Source: Thermoplasmata archaeon (GTDB taxonomy: Archaea > Thermoplasmatota > Thermoplasmata > Thermoplasmatales > GCA-001856825). From it: 56,460 bases of DNA. The stretch covers positions 1 through 56,460 of the forward strand of contig JAJZYT010000010.1 in NCBI GenBank assembly GCA_021797915.1, in the 5' to 3' direction. Shown one piece after another: positions 44,693 to 54,103 of the stretch; the stretch's first letter is position 1, and every line of letters begins with the position of its first letter. The notes under the pieces were generated by a model that was given only the letters and a program-made list of their open reading frames with translations, was not told where the DNA came from and did not search any database. A program made the translations under genes and the position numbers.

Positions 44693-45709
44693 TCATAACA
44701 GAAGATATTCCCTTCTGTCTTCAATGTTCAAATTAACGATGAATTTTGTCAGTTGATTCCTAAGGGAATTTATTTCGTCGTCCCCTATTTTGAAACCCAA
44801 AGAGATGGATCTCATAACTATGGAACCAATGATCGCTTCGTAGCCGTACAGTGGGACCTTGTACTTCCTCTTGCCTATATTGTCATCTATTCTTTTCTTT
44901 ATCAGGTTCCAGTACCATTCCCCTGCTCGCAATACACCCCCATATCCGCTAATCGCAATATCTTCTGGTTTACCCAGTCTTTTATATAGAGATATTGCTG
45001 CGTTGGCAGTTTCCGCAGATGCATCGTTCATTATTTCCTTAGCTACAACATCTCCTTCAGCAGCAAAGCCAGAAACAAACTTAGCGAGGAGGGCTATTCC
45101 CCTAATATCGAATTTGGACTTGTGTATTATATTTATTAAGTCTCTGTCTGCAGAAAGGCCATAATAATTCCTGACAAATTCTTTAAATTTAGGAGATCTC
45201 TCGTCCCTCCCGTCCATGGACTTGGTAGTTTCCCTGAGAGCCTTCATTCCTATGTTGAAAGCACTCCCTTCATCGTCAAGAAACCAACCCCACCCAGAGG
45301 ACCTCTCCTTTTTGCCATTGTACATTCCGTACGCAACCATTCCAGTTCCAGGTGCCACTACGATCCCTTTACCTTCTGGAAATCTTGAATAAAATCCAGC
45401 TTCTCCGTCATTGTAATACGATATTTTTGAATTAGGTATGATCTTATTCAGAATTGTCATAATTTTGTCCGAGGACTTTTTGGAATCCTTCATCCCCGCC
45501 AAAGCAAATGTGTATTCATCTATCCTATTCACATGTGCATTCTCTTCTGCTTTTTTAATGGCGGTGAGCATATTGCGTTTGAATGTCGAAATGCCTACGT
45601 TCCTGAAATTGGTTGAACCGGATACTCCTACGCCTAGTATTGTTCTGTCCTCGTTATAAACTACCGCTATGGTTTTGGTTGCACCACCATCTACAGATAG
45701 AATTTCCAC
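44693..45709 (-). CDS. BadF/BadG-family amino-sugar kinase (MurK/GlcNAc kinase type)
   Basis: A 338-aa ASKHA-fold kinase. It begins with the phosphate-binding loop LSVDGGATKTIAVV, continues with YYNDGEAGFYS, the Gly-rich VVAPGTGMVAYGMY, SGWGWFLDDEGSAF and later ISGYGGVLRAGE. This matches the N-acetylglucosamine kinase/MurK group, whose characterised members phosphorylate MurNAc and GlcNAc. The neighbours NagZ, NamZ and MurQ favour MurNAc-6-P formation. Substrate preference cannot be settled from sequence. It ends near the convergent nagZ and is divergent from namZ. Confidence 0.85.
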   Translation of the reverse strand: MEILSVDGGATKTIAVVYNEDRTILGVGVSGSTNFRNVGISTFKRNMLTAIKKAEENAHVNRIDEYTFALAGMKDSKKSSDKIMTILNKIIPNSKISYYNDGEAGFYSRFPEGKGIVVAPGTGMVAYGMYNGKKERSSGWGWFLDDEGSAFNIGMKALRETTKSMDGRDERSPKFKEFVRNYYGLSADRDLINIIHKSKFDIRGIALLAKFVSGFAAEGDVVAKEIMNDASAETANAAISLYKRLGKPEDIAISGYGGVLRAGEWYWNLIKKRIDDNIGKRKYKVPLYGYEAIIGSIVMRSISLGFKIGDDEINSLRNQLTKFIVNLNIEDRREYLLL

Positions 45710-45823
45710 TTACCGTCATAGGATGCTGATTCTAATCCTTTTAGAATGTTTAAAGCATTTTCGCTCATCTAATCGTTCTTCGATTCTCCAAAAGACTTTA
45801 GTGTCTTGAGTTTTTACCAAATA

Positions 45824-47041
45824 GTGCCAGTAAAGATTGGATTGGAAAACTTGGGAAGAGAAGTTATTAATGACCTCAAGAAAAAGAGAGTTGGACTTAT
45901 TACAAATCGCACAGGAATCACTAGAGATTTTGAATACACTGCTGACTATTTTAGGAGGGCGCTCGGTATCAAGTTAGCCACTCTTTTCTCGCCAGAGCAC
46001 GGGTTCCACCTAAATGAACAAGCTGGAGAAGCAGTGGACTCCTATTACGATAAGAATCTTGGGATAGAGATACGCAGTATCTACAGGAGGGGGAAAGGAA
46101 GCTTGAAATACAAATCGCAGGACCTGGATGAGAAAATGAGGTCTTTTGACATCAAGGATGATGGAAAATTCATACCAGAGGAAATTGCGGATGAGCTGGA
46201 TACAGTAGTGTTGGATATTCAGGATATCGGAACCAGGGTTTACACCCACATCTCTTCTATGGCTAATGCAATGTACACCTGCGCCAGAAAGGGGATAGAA
46301 TTCCTCGTTCTGGATAGGCCAAATCCCATCAACGGTATAGATTTTGAAGGTCCAGTACTTGATTATCCCAAATACAGGTCATTCATCGGATCATACTCCA
46401 TAACGATGAGACACGGAATGACGCTCGGAGAACTGGCAAGAATGTTCAATGAGGAGCTTTTTAGCGGCAACGTGAATTTGAAAGTATCACGACTAAGAGA
46501 CTGGAGGAGTAGGATGTGGTTTGACCAGACTGGATGGCCATGGATATTACCTTCTCCAAATATGCCCTCGTTGGCTACTGCAACAGTTTATCCCGGACAG
46601 GTGATGTTTGAAGGAACAAATGTTTCTGAAGGAAGGGGTACGACAAGGCCATTTGAAATCATCGGAGCACCTTGGATAGACGGCTACAAATTTGCAAGAG
46701 ATATCAACGCGCTGAAACTGGAGGGGGTAAAAGTAAACGAAATAAGATTCACCCCGACGTTCTCAAAGTATAGCACTGAACACTGCTATGGCATCGAAAT
46801 ACACGTGACCGATAGAACAAAGTTTAAGCCCTTCAGGTTCAGTTTGAAGCTTCTTGATTGGATCATAAGAAACGAAGGTGGAGAATTTGACTTTTATGAA
46901 AAATATTTTGACAGAGTAACCGGAAATTCCTACGTCAGGAGTAAACTGCTTAGTGGTGATCTTGACACCCTATGGGACAGACTTGCGGCCGATGAATCGG
47001 AATTCAAGAAAAGACGTGATGAATACTTGCTATACAGATAA
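45824..47041 (+). CDS. namZ: exo-beta-N-acetylmuramidase NamZ (DUF1343, GH171)
   Basis: A 405-aa protein from GTG 45824 (TTG 45806 adds six residues). All DUF1343 signatures are present: RVGLITNRTGITRDFEYTAD, LFSPEHGFHLNEQAGE, VLDIQDIGTRVYTHISSM, VLDRPNPINGIDFEGPVLD, RHGMTLGELARMFNEE, ILPSPNMPSLATATVYPG and EGTNVSEGRGTTRPFEI with GAPWIDG. The Bacillus homologue YbbC removes MurNAc from the non-reducing ends of peptidoglycan fragments. The bacterial protein is secreted; this one has no signal peptide. Divergent from the MurK-like gene. Confidence 0.93.
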   Translation: MPVKIGLENLGREVINDLKKKRVGLITNRTGITRDFEYTADYFRRALGIKLATLFSPEHGFHLNEQAGEAVDSYYDKNLGIEIRSIYRRGKGSLKYKSQDLDEKMRSFDIKDDGKFIPEEIADELDTVVLDIQDIGTRVYTHISSMANAMYTCARKGIEFLVLDRPNPINGIDFEGPVLDYPKYRSFIGSYSITMRHGMTLGELARMFNEELFSGNVNLKVSRLRDWRSRMWFDQTGWPWILPSPNMPSLATATVYPGQVMFEGTNVSEGRGTTRPFEIIGAPWIDGYKFARDINALKLEGVKVNEIRFTPTFSKYSTEHCYGIEIHVTDRTKFKPFRFSLKLLDWIIRNEGGEFDFYEKYFDRVTGNSYVRSKLLSGDLDTLWDRLAADESEFKKRRDEYLLYR

Positions 47042-47086
47042 AATTCTGGCAAAAGCAATCGGAAAAACATTCAAAAAGTAAGAGAG

Positions 47087-47101
47087 AAAAATAAAAAAAA
47101 A
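47087..47101 (-). terminator. Oligo-T terminator after the peptide-binding protein gene
   Basis: On the minus strand the run TTTTTTTTTATTTTT lies about 17 bp beyond the stop codon of the gene at 47118. Intrinsic archaeal T-tract terminator, by eye. Confidence 0.5.
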
Positions 47102-47117
47102 GTTTAAACGATGACCG

Positions 47118-48962
47118 TCAGGTTTTGTTCTGAGGTTCTTCGGATGGCGGAGTGGTCTCTGCTTCCTTCTTTGCCTTTCCTCTCTTCGACATCACGAGCG
47201 CAACTGGGACAATTATGATGATCAGCACAACTACTGCAATCACGGCATATATCCAGGCTGCTATTGGTGTAGAAGTTGGAGTGGTGGTAGTTGTTGAAGG
47301 AACGGATATCCTCAACAAGTTGTATTGTCCATCAGGAGGCTCAGTTGCAACGAATCCGGTGACCTTCTGGCTATTGTAAGCATAGTAGTTTCCAACATCT
47401 CCTATCAGCACCATCGGTACCTGGGCGGCTATGATTCTCTGCGCAGCAAAGAGATTGTTCAACATTTGGGATGAGTTCGACACTTCTGTTGCTGTCTCAT
47501 TGAGAATTGTGTTTACCGTTGAATTGCTCCAGTGTGAAATGTATCCGTCCCAGAAGCTGTTGGGGGAGTACAAGTCTTGTAGGACGTACCATGGGTTAGA
47601 GTACGAAGGTGTTGCGCCAAAGTAGCTCATGTAGCCTGTTGCCTTGGAGAGGTTGCTTTGGAACATATCAGTTGCCCAACTGCCGAAAGGTACTACAGAT
47701 TCCGTCACTTCGAAACCTGCAAGACTCAGATCGTTCGTAATAAGAGAAGCTGCGGTGGTCCAGTCAGAAACAGGAGGATCTGTTATGTGCAGTTGAACCG
47801 TCGTGTTATTGTTCCCATAAGCCCAGAATCCACCTATTTTCACTAACCCTGCCGCTTCAAATTGTGCAGTTGCGTTTGTCAGGTTATAGTGGTAGTAGGG
47901 CAAGTTGGGTGCCCACCAAGACAGGTTGGTCCATGGTTCTCCTCCGAATGATCCATTTCCGGCTATTCCATCCTCTGCTTTTTGCAATATTTCCGTCTTA
48001 TTGATTGCTTCAGCCAATCCTATCCTGAAGTGTGTATTGTTAAACGGTGCTATCTGAGTGTTGAACCAGAGGTAGTATGACCATGGTTCCTTGTATATCA
48101 CGTTAACGACATTCGGCGCATTCTTCAGTGCTGCATAGTCACTTATTGCAGGATATTCCGCGTTGATAGTTCCACTCTCGAAGGAAAGCGTCATTGCAGA
48201 AGTAGATTTGAATGGAGAGACAACCAAGTTCTCGACGTGGGGTGTTCCTTTCCAAAAGTGAGTGTTTGCAACGAAGTTCATTGCTGACTCGCTTGCAGAT
48301 TGCAGTATGAAAGGTCCTGCCTGAAGTTGATGGGGAGTATTCAAATTGTCATATCCTCCGATTGCCGATAGATTTCCTCCAACAGCTGAGCTCCACGCGG
48401 CCGGAATAATTACTTGTGTTCCTAGGAAGGTGAGCATCATTACCGAAGAAGAGTTAAGGTTGAACACCACTGTATCATTGTTTACCGCAACAACAGACTT
48501 TACGTAAGGGTCGACTCCGAATCCATCTAGCGTAGAGTTGGCTTTCAGAACATCAAAGGTGAATGCAACGTCGCTTGCCGTTATAGGACCTGCAACTGTT
48601 GTGCCATTTTCCCAGGTTGCGTTTGTAGCCAGGTTAAAGGTGTACTGCGTTCCATTTGAAGCTATTGAATAGCTAGTAGCCAACCAAGGTAATAGCGTTC
48701 CGTTTGACAGAGCATAAAGAAGACTTGGATACATAATTGCCGTTGCTTCTGCACCGAGATTTTGTGCGGTTAGGGGATTGAGGTCCGTTACCGTTGTAGA
48801 TACTGGAGTTCCCCAGATATACGTTCCCGAAGGTCCTGAAGAAGCTGCTGCAAAATTGAAGAGTGTTGCAAAAGACATCAACACAACAACAGCGATGATC
48901 CCTATCGCCAAGAGCTTCTTCGAATTTTTAATTTCCTTGTTCCTAGATTTTTCAGAACTCAT
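47118..48962 (-). CDS. ABC transporter oligopeptide-binding protein (SBP family 5)
   Basis: A 614-aa substrate-binding protein, membrane anchored at both ends. The N-terminal hydrophobic segment (LLAIGIIAVVVLMSFATLFN) is a signal/anchor, the ectodomain shows the SBP_bac_5 pattern (WGTPVSTTVTDLNPLTAQN; WENGTTVAGPITASDVAFTF; ITDPPVSDWTTAASLI) and a Ser/Thr/Pro linker leads to a C-terminal transmembrane helix (IYAVIAVVVLIIIIVPVALV) with a basic tail. Such proteins capture peptides for DppBCDF. It is divergent from the permease operon, and its place in the island suggests muropeptide or stem-peptide capture. Confidence 0.92.
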   Translation of the reverse strand: MSSEKSRNKEIKNSKKLLAIGIIAVVVLMSFATLFNFAAASSGPSGTYIWGTPVSTTVTDLNPLTAQNLGAEATAIMYPSLLYALSNGTLLPWLATSYSIASNGTQYTFNLATNATWENGTTVAGPITASDVAFTFDVLKANSTLDGFGVDPYVKSVVAVNNDTVVFNLNSSSVMMLTFLGTQVIIPAAWSSAVGGNLSAIGGYDNLNTPHQLQAGPFILQSASESAMNFVANTHFWKGTPHVENLVVSPFKSTSAMTLSFESGTINAEYPAISDYAALKNAPNVVNVIYKEPWSYYLWFNTQIAPFNNTHFRIGLAEAINKTEILQKAEDGIAGNGSFGGEPWTNLSWWAPNLPYYHYNLTNATAQFEAAGLVKIGGFWAYGNNNTTVQLHITDPPVSDWTTAASLITNDLSLAGFEVTESVVPFGSWATDMFQSNLSKATGYMSYFGATPSYSNPWYVLQDLYSPNSFWDGYISHWSNSTVNTILNETATEVSNSSQMLNNLFAAQRIIAAQVPMVLIGDVGNYYAYNSQKVTGFVATEPPDGQYNLLRISVPSTTTTTPTSTPIAAWIYAVIAVVVLIIIIVPVALVMSKRGKAKKEAETTPPSEEPQNKT

Positions 48963-48982
48963 AGAGTTGATAATTTGTCATA

Positions 48983-48991
48983 GATTTAAAC
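48983..48991 (-). promoter_or_regulatory. Box A promoter for the binding-protein gene
   Basis: Minus-strand GTTTAAATC centred about 25 bp from ATG 48962. Confidence 0.55.
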
Positions 48992-49173
48992 ATTTACTCT
49001 CAAAACAAGATCCACCAAAGAAATATTAAAATAGAAGTTTAGTTGAGCTGTTACCTACTAAACCTCTCGGTTGGACTAAAAATATTTCCCGGGATTCAGA
49101 AAACACCATATTGCAAATCCAATTAAGGAATTGAAAGCAACACATTCTCTGAAAAATACTACGTCTGCAAAGT

Positions 49174-49183
49174 GTTATATTAG
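49174..49183 (+). promoter_or_regulatory. Box A promoter for the permease-ATPase operon
   Basis: GTTATATTAG centred about 25 bp upstream of ATG 49203, the start of the first permease gene. Confidence 0.55.
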
Positions 49184-49202
49184 ATGAGTAAATTAATGCC
49201 GA

Positions 49203-50201
49203 ATGATAACACGGCGCTACGTCATTCGCCGAATAATTTACATGGCGATTACTTTTTTTGTGGCTATTACGCTTGTTTTTCTACTTCCCAGATTGGCGCC
49301 AGGAAATCCAGTATTGATCATCCTACTGACCAAGTATGGAGGCATAGTGAAACCTCAACAGCTGAAGATTCTTGAAAGCGAACTGCACATTAGTGGGACT
49401 CTCTGGCAGCAATATATTAGTTTCTGGATTTCCCTTTTGCACGGAAACTTTGGTCCATCTTTTTATTACTATCCTCAGAGTGTTTCGAGTCTGATTATTA
49501 CCCATATACCTTGGACATTTTTCCTTCTGGGTACATCAACAATTATATCAATTGTGCTGGGAGTAGCAGTCGGTTCATATTCAGGCTGGAAAAGGGGATA
49601 CAGTGATTCCTTTCTCCAATCATTCTCAATAGGTCTAACTGCAGTTCCATACTTTTGGCTTGCTCTCATCTTCCAGCTTGTATTTGCAGTCCTGGTTGTC
49701 ATAGACGGAACGCACATTCTACCTGTAGCAGGCGCATACGGGTACTTTGTCACTCCAGGTTTCAACTATCAATTCGTTATTTCTCTGCTCAAACATTCGA
49801 TACTCCCCCTCGCCACTCTAGTTATAACCTCATTTCCAGGTTTCGCTCTCTTGATGAGAAACACCATAGTGACGGTCTTAGATGAGGACTATGTACTTCA
49901 GGCGAAAGCGAAGGGGTTGAGTCTCAACACCATCAGGAAGTCATACGTTAACAAGAATGCTATACTTCCCGTTGCAACCAGCGTAGGACTAGCATTCGCA
50001 GGAATCGTAGGCGGGGCATTCATTGTGGAAGAGGTCTTTTCGTATCCAGGTATTGGTTACCTGCTCTACAATGCAGTAACAGTCTATGATTACCCTCTGG
50101 AAGAGGGAATATTCCTGATAATAGTGATAGTGACTATACTGGCTAATTTCGCAGTCGATTTGCTTTATGCATATCTTGACCCCAGGGTGGTTCTGAAATG
50201 A
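49203..50201 (+). CDS. peptide ABC transporter permease, DppB type
   Basis: A 332-aa inner-membrane permease with six hydrophobic helices. N-terminal region MITRRYVIRRIIYMAITFFV, then LPRLAPGNP. The cytoplasmic coupling loop (EAA motif) is DYVLQAKAKGLSLNTIRKSY, followed by GGAFIVEEVFSYPGIGYLLY typical for DppB/OppB. Starts 28 bp after a box A. It overlaps the next permease gene by 4 bp. Confidence 0.93.
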   Translation: MITRRYVIRRIIYMAITFFVAITLVFLLPRLAPGNPVLIILLTKYGGIVKPQQLKILESELHISGTLWQQYISFWISLLHGNFGPSFYYYPQSVSSLIITHIPWTFFLLGTSTIISIVLGVAVGSYSGWKRGYSDSFLQSFSIGLTAVPYFWLALIFQLVFAVLVVIDGTHILPVAGAYGYFVTPGFNYQFVISLLKHSILPLATLVITSFPGFALLMRNTIVTVLDEDYVLQAKAKGLSLNTIRKSYVNKNAILPVATSVGLAFAGIVGGAFIVEEVFSYPGIGYLLYNAVTVYDYPLEEGIFLIIVIVTILANFAVDLLYAYLDPRVVLK

Positions 50202-51097
50202 CGAATGTGGGAATAGATAAAGAGAGAATGGAAGCTGTGACATCTAGCAGGCCGACTAAGAGATTCAAAGATTTCATGAGTAAGCTGTGGAAGCATAGGA
50301 AGGGCAAAGCTGGTTTGATCATACTCTTCGGTCTTGTGATATTTGCCCTGATCGGACACTTTGCAGCTCCCTACAACCCATTGGCAAACAATGCAGCCGC
50401 GTTTCAACCCCCGAGCCACGCTCACCTTCTCGGAACGGATTACATAGGTCAAGACATCCTTTCTTGGTTCATGGTTGGAACTGGAACATCTTTGGTGGTG
50501 GGTTTCACCATTGCGATATTATCTGCCCTCATAGGGGTGACTGTGGGCGTGATAGCAGGATACTTTGGAGGAAAGATCGATGACGTTTTGATGAGAGCCG
50601 TCGATGTCCTTCTAGTAATCCCAGGTTTTCCTCTGTTGGTAATCCTCCAGACGTTTCTTCCTCCCACGCTTGAAACCACCGTACTTATACTTTCGATACT
50701 GGGCTGGCCCTTCTTGGCAAGGGTAATTAGGTCTCAAACCCTGACGCTAAAAGAGAGGCAGTATGTCCTTGCGTCCAAGCTTTCTGGACTATCCGGAATG
50801 CAGATAATATTTCGCGACATAATTCCAATGTTGATTCCAATAATCACCATAAATGCAATATTCATAGCAGTTGGCGGAGTTGTTGCACAAGCCGGTCTCG
50901 CATTTTTCGGACTCGGGGATCTCAGATCTGTAAACTGGGGTACTGAACTCTACTATTTCTTCAATCAGGACGGAATAGCTTACAAGGCTTGGTGGTGGCT
51001 ACTGCCTCCAGGTATCGGCATCATAATTCTTGGACTGGGTGCGAATTTTCTGTCAAATGGAATCTTTGAGACCACCAAGCCACAGAAGGGGGGATAG
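50198..51097 (+). CDS. peptide ABC transporter permease, DppC type
   Basis: A 299-aa permease with a long cytoplasmic N terminus (about 40 residues) and six helices. DppC marks are HLLGTDYIGQDILSWFMVGT, GVTVGVIAGYFGGKIDDVLM and the EAA loop YVLASKLSGLSGMQIIFRDI. Its ATG lies in the stop region of the upstream permease gene (ATGA). Followed by the two ATPase genes. Confidence 0.93.
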   Translation: MTNVGIDKERMEAVTSSRPTKRFKDFMSKLWKHRKGKAGLIILFGLVIFALIGHFAAPYNPLANNAAAFQPPSHAHLLGTDYIGQDILSWFMVGTGTSLVVGFTIAILSALIGVTVGVIAGYFGGKIDDVLMRAVDVLLVIPGFPLLVILQTFLPPTLETTVLILSILGWPFLARVIRSQTLTLKERQYVLASKLSGLSGMQIIFRDIIPMLIPIITINAIFIAVGGVVAQAGLAFFGLGDLRSVNWGTELYYFFNQDGIAYKAWWWLLPPGIGIIILGLGANFLSNGIFETTKPQKGG

Positions 51098-51103
51098 AGT
51101 AAA

Positions 51104-52069
51104 ATGATGTCATTTCCCCTCCTAGAAGTTAAGGACATTTCTGTGGAATATGGAGTCGATGGAAAAACAATAAAAGCAGTTAACCACGTGAACCTTGAGA
51201 TAAACAAAGGAGACGTTGTAGCAATAGTAGGCGAGAGCGGCTCAGGGAAATCTACTCTTGCCATGACGTTTCTAAACTTGATCGAAAAACCTGGAAGGAT
51301 AAGAAACGGGAAGGTCAATTATCGCGGTGCAAAAGGGGTGGTGGATGTTCTGCGGATGAGGCCGGTAGACCTTATGAGATATAGATGGAAAGAGGTCTCC
51401 ATGATTTTTCAGAGTGCAATGAATTCGCTCAACCCTGTGATGAGGATTGAAGGTCAGTTAAGAGATGTTATGATCGAGCATGGCACGGACGAATCTTTGG
51501 TGGACGCAAAAATCGATGAGAAATTGAAGCTGGCTGGGCTAACAACATCGATTAAAAAGTCATACCCTCACGAACTCAGTGGAGGCATGAAACAGCGCGT
51601 AAACATAGCCTTAGCGCTTGCATGTGATCCGAAGCTTCTCATTGCAGATGAAGCGACGACAGCCTTAGATGTTGTTGTTCAGAGACAGATTCTAACTAGA
51701 TTGTTAAAACTCAAACAGGATCTCTCCCTGTCCCTTGTCTTTATCACACACGATATATCCTTGGTCGCAAACATAGCGGAAATAATCAACGTAATGTATG
51801 CGGGTAAGATTGTAGAAAGGGCTTTTGCAAAACAATTATTCGAAAACCCGCTTCACCCATATACAGAGGCCCTTCTGCAGTCCATACCAACGTTGGAAAA
51901 GGGAACCGCAATTAAAGGAATCAAGGGAACTCCTCCAGATCTATCAAAAGAGATAAAGGGATGCCCGTTCGCTGACCGCTGCCCCAAGATGTTTGACAGA
52001 TGCCTCGCTGAACCACCAGAGTTGAAAAATGTAGGAGATAATCACTATGTATCCTGCCACCTTTACTGA
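51104..52069 (+). CDS. peptide ABC transporter ATPase, DppD type
   Basis: A 321-aa ATPase. Walker A VGESGSGKSTLA, signature LSGGMKQRVNIA and Walker B LLIADEATTALDV. The C-terminal oligopeptide-transporter domain has the Cys pattern CPFADRCPKMFDRC and ends in CHLY, a known OppD/DppD feature sometimes binding an Fe-S cluster. Six bp separate it from the upstream permease gene. Confidence 0.95.
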   Translation: MMSFPLLEVKDISVEYGVDGKTIKAVNHVNLEINKGDVVAIVGESGSGKSTLAMTFLNLIEKPGRIRNGKVNYRGAKGVVDVLRMRPVDLMRYRWKEVSMIFQSAMNSLNPVMRIEGQLRDVMIEHGTDESLVDAKIDEKLKLAGLTTSIKKSYPHELSGGMKQRVNIALALACDPKLLIADEATTALDVVVQRQILTRLLKLKQDLSLSLVFITHDISLVANIAEIINVMYAGKIVERAFAKQLFENPLHPYTEALLQSIPTLEKGTAIKGIKGTPPDLSKEIKGCPFADRCPKMFDRCLAEPPELKNVGDNHYVSCHLY

Positions 52070-52078
52070 GGTCTTACT

Positions 52079-53056
52079 ATGAACAGCATTATCGAAACGA
52101 ATCAAGTCACAAAGGAATTCGTCACTAAGAGAGGGTTCTTAAAAAGAACCACCAGTACCACAAGAGCTCTTGATCAGGTGAATGTCACCATCAATGAAAA
52201 CGAGATCTTTGGACTCATCGGAGAGAGCGGAAGTGGGAAGACTACACTCGGTTTGGCTATTCTAAGATTAATCGACCTCAACCAAGGAAAGATAAATTTC
52301 TTCGGTGAAAACATTTATGATTTGAAGAAGAGGCAACTATTCAACTTCAGGGAAAAGACTCAGATGATATTCCAGGATCCCTACAGCTCCCTCAATCCAG
52401 TAGTGACGATTTACAAGTCAGTCTCTACCCCCTTGAAAGTCTTTCACAAGGAGATGAGCGAAGAGCAAGTTGTAGATAAGGTCATCCAGACTTTGGAAAC
52501 TGTTGGACTTACCCCTGCCGATCAGTTTCTTAACAAGTTTCCGAGTCAAATGAGCGGAGGTCAAAGGCAGAGAGTTGGGATAGCTAGAGCAGTCATCAGT
52601 GATCCAGATTTTATAGTTGCAGACGAACCTGTCTCAATGCTTGACGTATCCCTTCGGGCTGACATCTTGAACATCTTGATCAATTTGAAGCTAAAATTAA
52701 ATAAATCTATGATGTTCATTTCACACGATATTACGGTTACACAATACGTTTCAGACAGGATTGCAGTTATGCATCTCGGACAGATAGTCGAAATGGGAGA
52801 ATCCGGGGAGATAATCAAGAACCCCCTCCACCCGTACACAAAGACTCTGATAGACTCAATTCCAGTCCCTGACCCAAACAAGAAATGGAATACGGATGAA
52901 ATCGGTGGACAGATATCCGAATATACAAACGAGGGGAAAAATGAGTGCAGTTATGCAAACAAGTGCCCTTTCGTGAAGGATGTCTGCAGAGAGAGAAGAC
53001 CAGACTTCAAAGAAGTAGAAAAGAATCACTTCGTCGCGTGTGTGCTGTATGATTGA
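52079..53056 (+). CDS. peptide ABC transporter ATPase, DppF type
   Basis: A 325-aa ATPase, second of the pair. Walker A IGESGSGKTTLG, MSGGQRQRVGIARA signature, Walker B FIVADEPVSMLDV, and the C-terminal Cys motif CSYANKCPFVKDVC. Nine bp after dppD. Its 3' end overlaps the GNAT gene by 8 bp, so the GNAT gene is probably in the same operon. Confidence 0.95.
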   Translation: MNSIIETNQVTKEFVTKRGFLKRTTSTTRALDQVNVTINENEIFGLIGESGSGKTTLGLAILRLIDLNQGKINFFGENIYDLKKRQLFNFREKTQMIFQDPYSSLNPVVTIYKSVSTPLKVFHKEMSEEQVVDKVIQTLETVGLTPADQFLNKFPSQMSGGQRQRVGIARAVISDPDFIVADEPVSMLDVSLRADILNILINLKLKLNKSMMFISHDITVTQYVSDRIAVMHLGQIVEMGESGEIIKNPLHPYTKTLIDSIPVPDPNKKWNTDEIGGQISEYTNEGKNECSYANKCPFVKDVCRERRPDFKEVEKNHFVACVLYD

Positions 53057-53936
53057 GGACGTCCAGGAAGTCACTCGGATGTGGAACGAATTCTTTAGCG
53101 AAGACCAGGTAAGTGTGGGCGATCTTAAATCAAGATTCTACGACAACGAATTCGTCAAGCCAATTCTGCCTTCCTATAAAGAGACGGCGTTTTCACTGGC
53201 AGCGTCGAGAGGAAATCCCTTCTTTTATGAAAGTGATGAAGAAGGTAAGGGATGGATATTGGGTGCGGGATTCAGCAATCAAAGAGAAGATCTGCTGAAT
53301 CTAATAAATAAGCAGTTTGAAGAATTTGCCAGAAGGAAGATTGGAAGAGTGTATTACTCGAACATGGTTCCAACTTATTTCTTACCAGGGGTAGATGATG
53401 CCAGATATCCTCAGCTCAAGTTGGCCTTACTAGAGCTCGGCTTCAAGCAGGTTCAAAGAGTAATTTCGATGGAGTCGGGCTTAGAAAGTGCGATTCCAGA
53501 GATGAGACCAATCAACGGTATGGATGTTTCCGCAGTTAGGGACACTGAGAAGAGTGATCTCTTGACGTTCATAGGAAATAACTTTCCCGCCGATTGGTAT
53601 TATCGAGCAAAAGAGGTGCTTGAGCACGGAATAAGTGAGCAAGTTGTTGTCGCAAGGAGATTGAACAAAATTGTTGGCTATGGAATGTTTTCTGCAGGAT
53701 CGGGTGCCGAATGGTATGCCTCTGGAGAGAGATTTGGACCATTTGGAGTTCTAGAATCAGAAAGATCAAACGGTATCGGTTCAATAATCCTGATTAATTT
53801 GATTAGGAATATGAAGAAACTGAAACTCAAAAAGGCGTTCTTCCTCTGGACAGATGAAAGAGCGACCCACATCTACAAGAGATTTGGTTTCAATATTTCC
53901 AGAACATTTGTCATAATGGAAAAAGTCTTATTTTGA
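53049..53936 (+). CDS. GNAT acetyltransferase (double GNAT-fold)
   Basis: About 295 aa from ATG 53049 (a GTG at 53040 is in frame). It has two GNAT-like halves: residues about 1-140, and a better conserved C-terminal half with ERSNGIGSIILINLIRNMKK (acetyl-CoA pyrophosphate loop) and LWTDERATHIYKRFGFNISR. It lies at the end of the peptide-importer operon. A GNAT gene (ybbJ) also adjoins the B. subtilis MurNAc catabolic genes. A role such as re-N-acetylation of de-acetylated amino sugars is possible but is inference. Confidence 0.78.
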   Translation: MIEDVQEVTRMWNEFFSEDQVSVGDLKSRFYDNEFVKPILPSYKETAFSLAASRGNPFFYESDEEGKGWILGAGFSNQREDLLNLINKQFEEFARRKIGRVYYSNMVPTYFLPGVDDARYPQLKLALLELGFKQVQRVISMESGLESAIPEMRPINGMDVSAVRDTEKSDLLTFIGNNFPADWYYRAKEVLEHGISEQVVVARRLNKIVGYGMFSAGSGAEWYASGERFGPFGVLESERSNGIGSIILINLIRNMKKLKLKKAFFLWTDERATHIYKRFGFNISRTFVIMEKVLF

Positions 53937-54072
53937 CAAATCCAAAAATGGAAACGTTCATCCTAAAAAGAGATGACTTATTCCAGATTATTTGTTTTGC
54001 TAGGTAGATGCTATAGACCAGAATGCTGACTTTGCACAGATTATTCATCGAATAGTATCTGAACTGGAAAAT

Positions 54073-54082
54073 TGTAAATAAC
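54073..54082 (+). promoter_or_regulatory. Box A promoter for the AmiE-like gene
   Basis: TGTAAATAAC centred about 26 bp from the GTG start at 54104. A second AT run (TTATAA, 54091-54096) is too close. Confidence 0.45.
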
Positions 54083-54103
54083 AATCCTTGTTATAAGTCT
54101 CAA

